The translations under genes were made by a program, and so were the position numbers. 64,000 nt of DNA from Lepiota brunneoincarnata. Lineage: Eukaryota; Basidiomycota; Agaricomycetes; Agaricales; Agaricaceae. The stretch's first letter is position 1; the number at the start of each line of letters is the position of its first letter. The notes under the pieces are model-generated. The model was not told the origin of the DNA, made no database searches, and saw only the letters and a list, made by a program, of their open reading frames with translations. The stretch spans positions 682,001 to 746,000 of the forward strand of contig JAEBUN010000016.1 in assembly GCA_023014365.1 (NCBI GenBank). Direction: 5' to 3'. Shown piece by piece: positions 11,401 to 20,511 of the stretch.

Positions 11401-12210
11401 CCAGAAGGCGACGGACAAACGGAACGCACCAACCAGACCCTCGAACAATACCTTCGGGTCTATTGTAACTACCAACAGGACAATTGGTCCGAATTACTAC
11501 CCCTAGCTGAGTTTGCTTACAACAACGCTCCTAGTGCCACCACCGGTATCTCCCCATTCTTCGCTAATAAAGGATACCATCCGAACATCACAGTTCATCC
11601 TGAACGCGATCTTGCCTCCGCCCGGGCCCGCCATTTTGCTGTTGATCTCGACGACCTACATACCACCCTGAAGTCCGAAATAGCGCTAGCCCAGCAACGT
11701 TATCAGACCTCCGCCGACGCCCGCCGACTCCCCGCCCCGGACTTCAAGGTTGGACAAAAGGTATTCGTGAAAGCCCAATTCTTCCGCACCACCCGTCCCT
11801 CCAAAAAACTCTCCGAAAAGTACCTTGGGCCTTATGAGATCATTGCACAAGCAGGTACTCACTCCCTTACACTCCGACTTCCCAATTCCATGCGTGGAGT
11901 ACACCCAGTCTTCCATGTTTCCATGCTCGAACCAGCCACACCTAACACCATACCCGCCCGATCGGATCCGCCGCCCGCGCCGGTTTCCATTGACGGTGAA
12001 CCAGAATACGAGATTGCCCGCATCGTCGACTCTAAGATCGATCGGCGCCGCGCGTGCAAGCTCCTCTATAAAGTCATCTGGTTAGGTTACGAAGACACTG
12101 AAGAGGAGTCCTCGTGGTTGCCAGCCACCGAGCTTGAACATGCTATAGATCTCGTAGAGGCTTTTCATTCCTCTTACCCTGCAAAGCCTGGTCCTCTTCA
12201 CTCACTTTGA
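8347..12210 (+). CDS. pol: Pol polyprotein: protease, reverse transcriptase, RNase H, integrase, chromodomain
   Basis: The frame is open from 8347, overlapping the gag end by about 60 nt in the -1 frame. No ATG is well placed, so it is probably reached by -1 frameshifting near GGAAAAATAG (8398-8407). Counting residues from the TTG at 8545: aspartic protease ALVDSGSTH (Asp39); RT active site YLDD at 418-421; RNase H ETDASDYALAAIL (Asp567); integrase zinc-binding HDHVLAGH...CVTC; integrase triad Asp864 (SMDF), Asp924 (TSDRG), Glu960 (QTERTN), spacing DD35E. A C-terminal chromodomain follows (EPEYEIARIVDSK...YKVIWLGYED...SSWLPATELE), which in this group targets integration to modified histones. 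No stop or frameshift is seen. The product copies genomic RNA to cDNA in the particle and integrates it in the nucleus. Confidence 0.96.
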   Translation, partial: RPTGSDSRDRRAGSPELGKIVGGPQASAQTEDRIELCCAPESFRLNASALSDPNSLHITLTSPLVTLLPSVSAPVLSASDPLSTTDNVVSSDFSSSFSPFKALVDSGSTHCFVDSSFVRSHSIPTSSIPAIELRLFDGTSNAYITELAQLPVSFPSGESIILDTYVTQLDSSCSVVLGHNWLTRYNPLIDWALGSITFRPSLLENPASVSTCVAPASAPPMAAPDSPDLGSPPLSGTSSQSVPLAKPHISLINAPAFIRAAKLPGSQQFRINLSAASASAASSSVSEEPPDLSSIPEEYHEFADVFSKSRADTLAPHRPYDLQINLEDGGQPPVGTIYSLSQSELGALRDFIDEHLSIGFICPSTSPHGAPVLFVKKKDGSLRLCVDFRGLNRITKKDRYPLPLISDLLDSPRKARVYTKIDLRHAYHLVRIADGDEWKTAFRTRYGSFEWMVMPFGLTNAPATFQRFMNDIFKDMLDVCVTIYLDDILIYSDNHSIHRDQVKEVLKRLRQHGLYARPDKCQFHSDTVEYLGYILSPDGLRMDQSKVKTIQEWPEPKKVKDIQSFLGFANFYRRFIHGYSDIVVPLTRLTRKDVKWNFTDECREAFNSLKEAFISAPVLTPWVPDAQIIVETDASDYALAAILSIVTDDGEVHPVAFHSRTFNTAELNYDTHDKELLAIFEAFRIWRHYLEGAPLAIDVVTDHKNLEYFCTTKILTRRQARWSEFLSQFHLVIRFRPGRLGTKPDALTRRWDVYPKGGNSDYASVNPHNFRPVFTHEQLAASVRATTLYAPSLRAAVVMDLDQLHRDILAALPADPTASAHLASPEGHWSVNDKGFLLLDDRIYVPDTDNLRLRVLQYKHDHVLAGHFGQNKTLELIRREYTWPSVRTFVKDFCKSCVTCMRSKPQRHRPYGLLKQLPIPERPWNSISMDFIEKLPASSGYDAILVIIDRLTKQSLFIPTYDTVTSSDLARLFVLHVFSKHGVPEHVTSDRGSEFVSHFFRSLGQALDMKLHFTSGYHPEGDGQTERTNQTLEQYLRVYCNYQQDNWSELLPLAEFAYNNAPSATTGISPFFANKGYHPNITVHPERDLASARARHFAVDLDDLHTTLKSEIALAQQRYQTSADARRLPAPDFKVGQKVFVKAQFFRTTRPSKKLSEKYLGPYEIIAQAGTHSLTLRLPNSMRGVHPVFHVSMLEPATPNTIPARSDPPPAPVSIDGEPEYEIARIVDSKIDRRRACKLLYKVIWLGYEDTEEESSWLPATELEHAIDLVEAFHSSYPAKPGPLHSL
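10612..10622 (+). other. Internal polypurine tract, candidate central PPT
   Basis: AAAGGGGGGAA inside pol between RNase H and integrase nearly duplicates the 3' PPT (AAAGGGGGGG at 13487-13496), both preceded by CCT. It is retained in the old copy (about 24108-24118) and in the minus-strand fragment (about 90-101). It may serve as a second plus-strand primer, as in elements with a central PPT. This is inferred only from similarity. Confidence 0.45.
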
Positions 12211-12279
12211 GTTACTGACCACACATCGCACCAAGAAACAACCATGTATTAAACAAACCAAAAAAACAACCCTGTACAA

Positions 12280-13365
12280 CTACCTATCGGTGTCATCTCC
12301 AGAGAGCCCGGGCGACCCATTCACTTCTTCCATCAAATCCTGCACCTCCTCCTCCGAAGCGGGCCCGACACTCCCCTCCGAACCCTCCGTCTCCGAAAAA
12401 TTTCCACTCGACCAATTTCTGTCCACCTGAGCCTCCCAACGCCGTAGTTGCTCGTAGCGGCCAGCAAGCGACCCCATCTTGTCGACCTTTTCCCCCAACC
12501 GAGCGATGGACCGCTCAATTCGCACCTCCAGGGTGTAGATTTTCTTGACGGTCTCCTGGTGCCTTTCTTCGATGAGCCGTTTCAACTCTACAAGGTCCAT
12601 CAATTGGCATCCATCATAATACAGGATTCCTTACTCACCTTCGAATTGCTGGCCCGACAAACCACCAGCCCCGCTCGGCTCCGTCTCCTCTTGACCCCCG
12701 CACCGTTTTTTCATTTTGCTGCACCGACGGCAACTCCTGGTGTTACTAAGAAACTATCAGTATGTAGTCCGGAAATCCTCCAAAATGACTTACCCGCCGG
12801 CCACCTCACATGGGGCCCTGTCTCGCTGGCACCTCCAGCAGGGATTCTCGCCCCCGAATACGTGCGCATGGCCCCGTCGCGGGGCCGCCCTCGCCTTTGC
12901 CTTCCCCTTACCCTTACCCCCTGAATCCCCGGAGTCCTCCTCCCCCTCTTCCTCCTCGTCCCTCGCCTCATCCCTATCCGTATATTCGGAATCCGACTCC
13001 TCCGTATCTACTTGCATCGGGTCTTCCGACAGACGGCTCGACGAGGCCCCTGTGGTCGTCGCAACGAGTCGGGCCCGAATCGCCCGACGCTCTGCCTCGG
13101 CGGTTTCTTCTTGCTGCCTCCTGATCTCCTCCGCATATCGCTCCTTCGCGCGCTCTTCCGCTTGTCGCTGGCGCAGCTCTATGAGCCGCCGTCGTTCCTC
13201 CTCTTGGCGCTCTATTGCCAGCCGCCGCTCCTCCTCCTCTCGCCGTTCCTCTTCTTCTAGCCTCTCGATTTCGAGCCGCTCTTGTTCCTCTCGCTCCGCC
13301 TTCTCTCTCAGTAATCGCGCCTTGCGCTCCATAGCGGTCGGTTGACGGGATGGTTGTCTGCTCAT
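12280..13365 (-). CDS. Antisense coiled-coil / Zn2Cys6 protein gene inside the retrotransposon (3 exons)
   Basis: Predicted exons 13365-12794, 12736-12639 and 12587-12280, with introns of 57 nt (GTAAGT...CCAG) and 51 nt (GTGAGT...GTAG). Joined, they give 978 nt with no stop, i.e. 325 residues. Residues about 11-95 are a highly charged Glu/Arg coiled coil. Residues about 118-172 are acidic, then basic (GKGKGKAKARAAPRRG). A fungal binuclear cluster lies at 176-203, CX2CX6C-X6-CX2CX6C: CWRCQRDRAPC, then CRRCSKMKKRC after intron 1. A second coiled coil spans about 225-280, followed by an acidic tail ending SGDDTDR. The layout suggests a DNA-binding, self-associating nuclear protein; no function is known to me. 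It lies antisense between pol and the 3' LTR, so its introns are not removed from the genomic RNA. Related copies are at 25860-26106 plus 33974-34849 and at 55500-59752. Confidence 0.85.
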
Positions 13366-13414
13366 GGGGGTAGGAGGTTAAGTTGTGTCCTCTCAAATTC
13401 GAATCAGTTCACCT

Positions 13415-13424
13415 TTTTTTTATA
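13415..13424 (-). promoter_or_regulatory. TATA box of the antisense gene
   Basis: Minus-strand GGGTATAAAA about 55 bp upstream of the antisense ATG (13365). It is kept in both other copies, near 34887-34898 and 59806-59814, although surrounding bases differ. This suggests the antisense gene has its own promoter. Confidence 0.7.
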
Positions 13425-13486
13425 CCCTCGTGGAATTCTCCGGTGGGCCCTGGTCTAGACCACCTTGGGCCTCGAGGCTCGGCCCT

Positions 13487-13499
13487 AAAGGGGGGGCAC
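13487..13499 (+). other. 3' polypurine tract
   Basis: AAAGGGGGGGCAC immediately before the 3' LTR (13500). It is the expected plus-strand primer and is conserved at 34957-34969 and, with changes, before 59885. Confidence 0.85.
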
Positions 13500-14160
13500 T
13501 GTCATATCCACACCAAACCTAGAGCTTAACCATTAGGCTTCGGCTTCTCGACTCCACGTGTGCTCCACACGACAACCCTATGCCCTCCGACTCGGCCCCG
13601 ACTGGCTCCGACCGCAACCCTTCGCCCCGATCACGCGACCTACCTCTACACGTGCCACGACCACCTGACCCTCGGTGCTCCCATTGTCCAGTTCTCCATT
13701 CTCCGTCCGTAATCAGAATACGTTACCAGTCTCCATACCCGTACCGGTCTCCATTCCATTCGAAATTATTCGTAATCCGCTTGTAACCATATGGGTCTCC
13801 GCTTCGCTCCGCACGTAGTCAGTACGAGTCATCATTCGTCGAGCTAGTAGTATATATACCGTAGGCACTTGGCTTGTACTCCTCAGTCTGATAATCGAAT
13901 CGAGCAGCGGACCAGTCCCCTGTTCCCTATCCTCCTCTCTCTCTGCCTCGCTCCGCTTCGGCCCCGACTTCCTGAAATACGGACTCGGACAGTAGGAGGG
14001 CACAGCACATAAGCTGAGGCCGCAAGTCCACTCTCCGCCCGAAGTACTCCGCCTCGGTCCTGCCGTCTACGTACTGACGTCGTCCCGTCCCCCTGTTACC
14101 TTATACCAAGGATACCACCCCGACCCTCCGCTTCGGTTCCGACCCGCACCGGCTCTAACA
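13500..14160 (+). repeat. 3' LTR of the young G1 element
   Basis: 661 bp, nearly identical to the 5' LTR, with three transitions close to its end. The flanking duplication GCCAC follows at 14161-14165. Confidence 0.97.
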
Positions 14161-15058
14161 GCCACAACTCCTCCATACCCTTGGGAGGAGATTCATACTC
14201 TCCCAACTTTCTCTTCACATATTCCCATAAGTGTTCAATGGGATTGAGGTCAGGTGACTGTGCTGGCCAGGTTAGGAGCCTAAAATGATTTTTTTGAAAC
14301 CATTCTTTGGCCAGTGTACTCTTGTGTTTGGGGTCATTATCTTGCTGAAAGATAATATCTCGGGGTTTAAGCTTGTACCACCGGAGACTCTTCTTCAAAT
14401 CTTCCTCCAAAATTTGTACAAACAACTCTGCATCCATCCTTCCATCAATCCTCACTGCATAGCCTGGGCCATCCCACAGCATACAGCCCCAAACCATCAC
14501 TGATCCTCCTCCATACTTCAGAGTTCCCTTGACCAATCTTTCACTAAGCCCCTCTCCCTTCTTTTTCCATCCCCACTTCCTCCCATCTGACCCCAAACGA
14601 TTAATTTTGGTCTCATCAGACCATACAACCAGCTTCCAGTCCTCCATAGTCCAATGCTGGTGTGTCAGAGCAAAATCCAGCCTAGCCCTCCTATGCTTGT
14701 CAGAGAGTAAAGGCTTTTTTTGCTTGACTACAGCCTTCATTCCTGCCTGTTTGAGATGCCTTGCTACAGTCTGTGAAGAGACTGATGTCCCAATGATGGG
14801 AGCAAGAGATTTGGCTATATCTACAGCAGTTTCAGCCTTGCCAGCAGAGATAAGATGGATAGCATGCCAAATATTAGTGGTAGAGAGTTTTGAAGGACGT
14901 CCTCCAAGTGATTTAGTAAGGCTGGAACAATTTTTAGAGGCTAGCCTGGATATGGTACTGCGCCCAACACCAGTAATTGCCTCAATTTTAGTATAGGAAT
15001 GATGAGAATTTAGCAAAGAGAGGATGGTTTGCTTTAGAGTAGAAGATAATGGCTTCAT
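14161..15058 (-). pseudogene. Tc1-type transposase (DD34E), N-terminal and catalytic part
   Basis: Starts at the ATG at 15058. An N-terminal paired-type helix-turn-helix (GVGRSTISRL and GGRPSKL, residues about 30-60) precedes the DDE domain. The first Asp is in WSDETKIN and the second in QQDNDPKHKS. The third catalytic residue is Glu in SPDLNPIEHLW. Exactly 34 residues separate the second Asp from the Glu, the DD34E signature of the Tc1 clade. The enzyme would bind the TIRs in the nucleus and move the element by cut-and-paste at TA. The frame is clean up to the LTR of the inserted Gypsy element, which disrupts it after LW near residue 299; the last 40 or so residues lie at 6163-6286. I call it a pseudogene only because of that insertion. 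Confidence 0.93.
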
Positions 15059-15197
15059 GGTAGGTAGGGGGGTTGAGAATGATGGGACATGGCTGTCAGC
15101 ACATCTATTTATATGTCAAAGACACGTGGTCACATGATCTTGTTGATTCACAATCAACGGAGTCATGTGATTGCTTGGATTAGTATTAAAAATTACT

Positions 15198-15407
15198 ATT
15201 GACAAAACCGTTCCAATGACTTAAAATGATTACAAAATTCATAATTGCCTCATTTAGAAGTATTACATAACGCGACTTTGCAAGGTCAGATATGACATAT
15301 TTGGCTATGTTTATGAATATATTCACAAATTTAGCTATTTTATTTACTGAGCTATTACTACTTTAAGTCAAAAGTACAAAACATTGGAACGGTTTTGTGG
15401 GTCACTG
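15198..15407 (-). repeat. Right terminal inverted repeat of the Tc1 element
   Basis: Reverse complement of the left TIR with a few substitutions. The inner inverted motif is at 15202-15218 and the outer end CAGTGACC (minus) ends at 15407, followed by TA. Confidence 0.9.
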
Positions 15408-15409
15408 TA

Positions 15410-16032
15410 ACTGTACTGTTGCAGAGGGCAGATGACAGCTAGCTAGCTAGAAAGATGTATTATAGGGTAGTGAAGTACAGCTCTTCCTCTTACCTAGATT
15501 CCTTGATCCCATCTCTCCCTCCCTCTGTCTCCCAACCTTCACTATTGTGGGAGTAACCTCCTGGCTATGCATGGAAATGGTATGGAGATGACAAATGTTG
15601 GACATGGATGACAAACAATGGAATGGAATGATGACCCTGGATTGCTCATACCTTCAGTCTTCAGATAAGTCCCCATAAAAATGTATGTAGAATTTCTTCA
15701 TAATGTACTTGTAAGTTTTTCTCTGTGTTCCCATCCCATGAAAATCTACCTCTGTTACATTTGTTTCACCTATACGTCCTCTCATAGTTATATAGTTTCA
15801 CTCCCTTTTGTGCATTCATTGTCTTCTCTAGCCAACAAGTAATGTAGGGCCACTTTCTCTACCATATTTAATATAGAAGTTTGGGGGATTCATTCTCCAG
15901 TGAAAATATACCCTTGTATCTGGAATACTCATCACAATCTCTTTCCTCCCCTAGTCCAACTCAAAGACACTCTCCTCCCCTCTTGAACTCATCAACCTTC
16001 CTATACTATTTTCTCCTTAGCCTCTTCATCTT
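15410..16032. other. Non-coding spacer right of the Tc1 element
   Basis: Mixed-composition DNA without a convincing gene. It includes a short GCTAGCTAGCTAG stretch near 15440. Confidence 0.5.
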
Positions 16033-16413
16033 TCAGGCACTCTGCTTTGCTTTTCTCTTTACCCCCACCAAAACACCAGTATCCTCATCATTGTCCTCAA
16101 GTTCCTCCTCATCATGACCTGTCTCTTCCTCATCACAACCTATCTCTTCCTCCTCACCACAACCTGTCTCTTCCTCCTCATCACAACCTGTCTCTTCCTC
16201 CTCATCATAACCTGTCCCTTCCTCCTTGTCAAGCCCTGTCTCTTCCTTGTCATCACTACCTCCCTCTTCCCTATCATCACCACTGACTCCCCCATCACTA
16301 CCTGCTCCCACTTCATCTGCACCCTTATCACTACCAATGTACTCTGTATTGTGCCCTTCCTGCTCAAAAGCATCTCCAATCTCATCATTTTGATCCTTGC
16401 TGGCACTCTTCAA
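16033..16413 (-). CDS. Acidic repeat protein fragment (hypothetical)
   Basis: A 126-residue minus-strand frame, very rich in Asp, Glu and Gly, with a degenerate octapeptide-like repeat (EEETGCDE and variants). It ends in a basic stretch VKRKAKQSA and TGA. The repeats come from a DNA minisatellite with a unit of about 21-27 bp based on TCCTCATCACAACCTGTCTCT (about 16105-16250). The upstream part on the same strand (16414-16540) contains further frame remnants interrupted by stops, so this is probably the tail of a longer, partly decayed gene cut by the LINE insertion at 16545. No domain is recognised. Acidic tails of this kind also end the Zn2Cys6 pseudogene at 40792-42318, but homology is not shown. 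Confidence 0.35.
   Translation of the reverse strand: MKSASKDQNDEIGDAFEQEGHNTEYIGSDKGADEVGAGSDGGVSGDDREEGGSDDKEETGLDKEEGTGYDEEEETGCDEEEETGCGEEEEIGCDEEETGHDEEELEDNDEDTGVLVGVKRKAKQSA
16105..16250. repeat. Minisatellite inside the acidic ORF
   Basis: Tandem copies of a unit close to TCCTCATCACAACCTGTCTCT with length variation. It encodes the Glu-rich repeat on the minus strand. Confidence 0.7.
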
Positions 16414-16544
16414 AGTACAGAGGGTTCTTCAAGTACAGGTCCTTTTATTTTTGAGTGCCATCCTTATAATCTCAATGGTGGCCCAGTTTCCTTCATAATG
16501 CCAAAGCTGTTCATGTTGAGTGCGCACCTGTGTGATTTACATAG

Positions 16545-17453
16545 TTTTTTTTTTTTTTTTGATCAAAAAATTTATATCCCAGGGCCTGGTAGCAGTCCAG
16601 TCCCCCACACATGTATCTAATACATAGCACCCCTTATACGGGGATGTTTAAACTACCTACTAGACCATAGCGAAGGGGATTTGGGGTGGGGTAGGCGCAG
16701 TCAAGCCCAGTGCGCAGGTACTTAGAAAAAACCTTGAAGGGATCAAACTAGAACATAGAGGGAGCAACAAAAAGAAATTGTACACCAGGCAACTCAGAGA
16801 TGGCTTCACTCGTCCTTGGGGGGTGCATAGTGCCAACAGATCCAGGTGCTGTTGAATTGGTGATGCCAGAAGGGGCACTTCCGGTTGTTAGATGAGTGGG
16901 CCTTGGTGCAGTTGATGCACCTTGGCGGATGAGGGCAGGGCTCACTGGCCCCAGTTGGGAGGATAGGCAGGGTCACTTTGGCATTGCTGCGGCAGCAACC
17001 AGCATGAGAGTGATGGTGAGCCTCAGAGTGAGGTCCACTACAGAGGGGGCAGCAGCACACTGAGCGATGGCACACAGTGGTAGGATGGCCCCAATGCCAG
17101 CACCAAGTGCACTGGGGGGAGCCGGGGTTGGCCCAGGCCGCCTGCATGAGGCAGGCTTCATTGGTGATGTAGAGGTAACGACTGACCAATTTCTTGGCCA
17201 TAGTGCCAGCCTGAGAATTGAATATGTCAAAGTACATGGTCACCATGTCAGACTTCATGGAATTGCAGACCATGCAGGGAGGACCAGCAAGGGAGAGAAG
17301 GTCATCCACCAGGGGGGGAGGCCCTGAAGATGGCGGTGATGTTGTCTGGGGTAATACAATGGTCCCTGAAGACAAGTGGGGCATCCAAGACCTTCAAGTA
17401 CGACTTGGAGCAGGGGAGAGCAGCCTGGACATCCTTATCAACTTGCAGGATGC
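16545..17453 (-). mobile_element. Non-LTR retrotransposon (LINE) remnant with poly(A) tail
   Basis: The 16-base T run at 16545-16560 is a poly(A) tail on the minus strand, preceded by the 3' end TTTTTTGATC. About 250 bp of 3' sequence follows, then ORF1. No ORF2 (endonuclease/RT) lies between ORF1 and the tail, so the element is internally deleted. The 5' side is cut by the G2 LTR at 17454. Confidence 0.75.
16806..17450 (-). pseudogene. LINE ORF1 (Gag-like, CCHC knuckles), partial
   Basis: The clearest frame is 17384-16806, while the upstream part (VDKDVQAALPCSKSYLKVLDAP, 17385-17440) is in another frame, so at least one frameshift is present. Three zinc-binding segments are visible: CTWCWHWGHPTTVC, CPLCSGPHSEAHHHSHAGC and CINCTKAHSSNNRKC followed by PFWHHQFNSTWI. 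This arrangement is typical of ORF1 of mushroom LINEs, which binds element RNA. It ends in PPKDE and TGA. Confidence 0.75.
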
Positions 17454-18496
17454 TGAAAAGGTGGAAACATTCATGGGTTTTAATATAGATAAAGGGCTTA
17501 TTCTCACTAAGCTTAGTTGAAATTCAATAAGCTTAAGTTAATACAAGTAGTATGAGATAGATAATGAACAGTTTTGTCTTTTAGGGTGTTCTGGGGTGCA
17601 TTCTGACAGTGAAATTCAAGAGAATAGTGTTTTTAGAGGTTAACAAACAGCCATTGAAGTTATCTTAGCCATATGGTGCAACAGTGAAAGGACAATCTCT
17701 GTCAATTCAAAGTGCGGGGTCTCTAGTCTCTGGTCTCTGGTCTCTGAACTCTGTTCTCTGTCTCTGTCTCTGTCTCTAGCACTCTGGAACTCTAAACTCT
17801 GTTCTCTGTTCTCTGTCTCTGTCTCTGGGTTGTTCAACAACCGAAGAAATCACACTTAATGATGCACACTAAATAGTCCTCTGAAACCGTTCTTGATCAC
17901 GGCTTGCAGACTTGCATGTGGAAGTGGGGGTGAGACCTCTTGCTTCTCTATGAACAAGCATGACTGTATTTATATTGTTCAGATACATACAAGAGATAGT
18001 AAATATGAAATAGAAAACAATAAGCTTAATTCTTACAGGTACTGCAGAATATTTTGGAAGGTTTGGCAGCATTTCTACCTTGCCCTGGGTTATGGGCTTT
18101 TCTCTGATTGATGAATGGCAATCCAGCCAGATGTGTTCTGTGCTCGTCTGCATTATTCTGCGTTCACACAAGCGCATTAAGCCTCCAGATCAATTATGAT
18201 TGGAATGTATGGCATATGGACAATCCCTTGATCCATTGTAATTAATCTCAGTCAGGCAGTATGCCAAGGTGCTGGGACCCACAAAGCACTTGTTAATTAT
18301 GAGTATTTGATATGTCTAGGGTTTTGGGCATTGGGTGTTGCCTCCTGAACGTTGGATGTTCCGTTCTGTGGTCTGGTCATCATTATTGGGCTTGCTATGG
18401 GTGTAATACACCTGCGACAGCCGCTATGTACATTCTTTAGGTTCCAACAAATCCGAGTTCATCAGAAAAATGCTCATAAGGTCCCTGGATGCGACA
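17454..18496 (-). repeat. G2-family LTR fragment
   Basis: Begins TGAAAAGGTGG like the G2 LTRs at 26107-27371 and 32674-33973 and follows them to GGATGCGAC near 18496. There it joins an accessory-gene exon directly, so about 260 bp of LTR plus the leader between LTR and gene are deleted. It contains the CT-rich hexamer tract (about 17715-17825) and the CTAAGCTTAG palindrome near 17508. Confidence 0.85.
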
Positions 18497-19795
18497 CAAA
18501 GCGGACATGGACTCCTCCTCTGGTGAGTAGAGTTTGCTTTACAGTTGTCTTTGTTTTCCTCACACTGTTCTCAGACTACACTGGGCCAAGCAATGCCTCA
18601 TGGGTCCTTCAAAATGCGTCCTCTCCCTCGATTGCGCAATGTAAGTCACGTTTTCTTGTGTCCTTTTATCCTTACTCAGGTTTTTCTCTGGTTTAGGTCT
18701 CACTATTCACCTGCCAGCATATTGTGACCACCTGCCTCTACTGCCAGCACCAGCACCGCATGCTCAATGGGCTTGAGGAGGAAGGGTGGGATGAGGAGCC
18801 TGTGGAAATTGTCAGGTGGGTGTGGAAAGGACCCCTCCCCCACCATACTCTCCACCCCACAACCCAACCCCTCAACCATCAACTCCCTTGTTTGTGCCAA
18901 TTCCATTGGCTGCCCCTACTCCCCAATGCATAATCTCCATTGCATCCCTATGTAATCCGATCGATGGGCCCTCTGGTGGATTATCCACAGAGGTTGCATT
19001 GGGTACCCCTGTTGGCAGGTCCTCTTTTGGATTATCCAGAGAGGCCTTGTCAACCACTATGCTGCTGCCCCCTCTTGCTGTCTCATTGCACACCCTGGAC
19101 AGGGAAGACTCAGTGGTGCTCCCTCCCCTGGGTATTGCATCAGGTTCAGAGGTGCCAGGCCTTTCAACAACCCACCCCTCCTCCCCCGTACTTTCTTCAG
19201 CTACTTCAATGTGTAAGCTTAGTCTTTTTCAAGGTATATTTGTCCTTTCCGCTGACTTCTGCTTTAGCGCATATCCCAGCTGCCCTTAAAGGCAAACAGA
19301 AGGCGAAATTATTGATGCCGCCCCCTATGCCTCTGTTCTTGGCAAATTCAAACTTGCCCTCGCATTCATTGGGTCCTGAGGTCTCCCAAGACGACCTCTA
19401 CCAACTGTTTAAGTGGTCTTTAAGTCTTGAGGGGCAACACGTGCTGGCTTCACCCAGATGCCCCACACCCTTGCCACCTCTGATTCCCTGTGCCCCTGCT
19501 GAGGCCCCTTCCCATGTCATGGAGGTTTTGCCCTCTCCGGACTTGGAATTACTTCTTGAGCCCTCGCCTGCCCCTCAAGAACCAACTCTTGTTTTTCACA
19601 ACACATTCTTAGCTTCTCCAACCCCCGTTCCCTCTTGTATGCCAAGCCCAATGATCCCAGAACTATCCCAGTCCTTGCCTCCTCAAGCCAGACCTTCAGG
19701 GTCACATCACCAGCATGTGACTCTGCTGAAGAAAAGCTCCAACATGTGCCCAAAGAAATATGCTCCCCATGCTTACATCCAACATTCTGAAGCAG
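18497..19795 (+). pseudogene. Spliced accessory gene, 5' part (G2-type antisense gene), interrupted by G1 copy
   Basis: A multi-exon gene on the plus strand. Likely exons end at 18522 (donor GTGAGT) and run 18575-18640 (before GTAAGT). Another begins about 18697 with cysteine/histidine-rich CQHIVTTCLYCQHQHRML, and there is an intron about 19208-19273 (GTAAGC...TTTAG). A long Pro/Ser-rich region continues to 19795. The exon at 18575 shares a segment ending NASSPSIAQ with the G2 element at about 27800. Upstream of it lies a G2 LTR, so this appears to be the fuller version of the gene G2 carries antisense to pol. I cannot join the third exon in phase, so either a splice site is misplaced or it is decayed. 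It resumes at 35631. Function unknown. Confidence 0.55.
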
Positions 19796-20456
19796 TGTCA
19801 TATCCATGCCAACTCAGAGTCTAATCACTTAAACTTCAGCTTCTCGATTCCACGTGTGCTCCACACAACAACCCTCTGCCCTCCAACTCGGCCCTGACTT
19901 GCTCCGACCGCAACCCACTGCCCTGATCACACAACCACCTCCACATGTGCCATGGTCACCTGACCCTCGGTGTCTCTAGTTCCAGTCTCCATTTCCTGTC
20001 CGTAGTCAAGATACATTATCAGTCTCCATACCTGTACCGGTTTCTATTCCATTCGTAATCTGGTTGTAATCTGTTTGTAACTAGATTGGTCTCCGCTTTG
20101 CTCTGCACATAGTCAGTATGAGTCATAGTTTGTAAGGCCAGTAGTATATATACTGTAGGTACTTGGCTTGTACTCCTCAGTCTGATAATTGAATCGAGCA
20201 GCAGACCAGCTCCCTGTTCTCTATCCTCTCCACTCGTCTGCCTCGCTCCACTTTGGCCCCGACTTCCTGAAATATGGACTAGGACAGTAGGAGGGCACAG
20301 CACATACGCTGAGGCCGCAAGTCCAACCCCCCGCCCGACATGCTCCGCCTTGGTCCCGAAGTCTATGTACTGACTTCGCCCTGTCCCCCGGTTACCTTAT
20401 ATCAAGGATACCACCCTGACCCTCTGCTTTGGTCCCAACCCGCACCGGCTCTAACA
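19796..20456 (+). repeat. 5' LTR of the old G1 copy
   Basis: TGTCATATCC...CTCTAACA. It keeps the TATATATA box (about 20147-20154), AGTCTGATAAT and the matching PBS ATTATCAGACT just after the LTR. Confidence 0.95.
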
Positions 20457-20511
20457 GTATTATCAGACTCACACTCCTCCTGTCCATCACATTTTCTGAT
20501 CCCTTCTAACC

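Larger units (their letters stand above)
6287..14160 (+). mobile_element. Young Ty3/Gypsy chromovirus, G1 family, full-length copy
   Basis: A 7874-bp element with 661-bp LTRs, a 5-bp target duplication GCCAC (6282-6286, 14161-14165), gag, a complete pol with protease, RT, RNase H, integrase and chromodomain, a polypurine tract and an antisense accessory gene. I can find only three LTR-LTR differences, all transitions near the LTR 3' end, so insertion is recent. Self-priming and the chromodomain place it with the Tf1/sushi group of chromoviruses. CpG is abundant here, unlike in the older copies. All catalytic motifs are present, so the copy could be autonomous. Confidence 0.97.
5923..15407 (-). 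mobile_element. Tc1/mariner DNA transposon interrupted by a Gypsy element
   Basis: Terminal inverted repeats of about 210 bp begin CAGTGACCCAC and are flanked by TA on both sides (5921-5922 and 15408-15409), the duplicated Tc1/mariner target. Removing the G1 insertion (6287-14160) and one copy of its 5-bp duplication leaves about 1.6 kb, a normal Tc1 length. The only gene is a transposase on the minus strand. Apart from the insertion I see no frameshift or stop in it, so this element may have been intact when the Gypsy element landed. Confidence 0.95.

Noticed and set aside
14161..14165. Reading the transposase as ending in LTR sequence (as the continuous frame to 14096 does)
   Set aside because: The last 20 or so residues of that frame come from the Gypsy LTR. 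The true C-terminus lies on the other side of the insertion at 6163-6286.
15881..16620. Plus-strand Ser/Leu/Phe-rich frames
   Set aside because: They are the complement of the acidic repeat frame on the minus strand.
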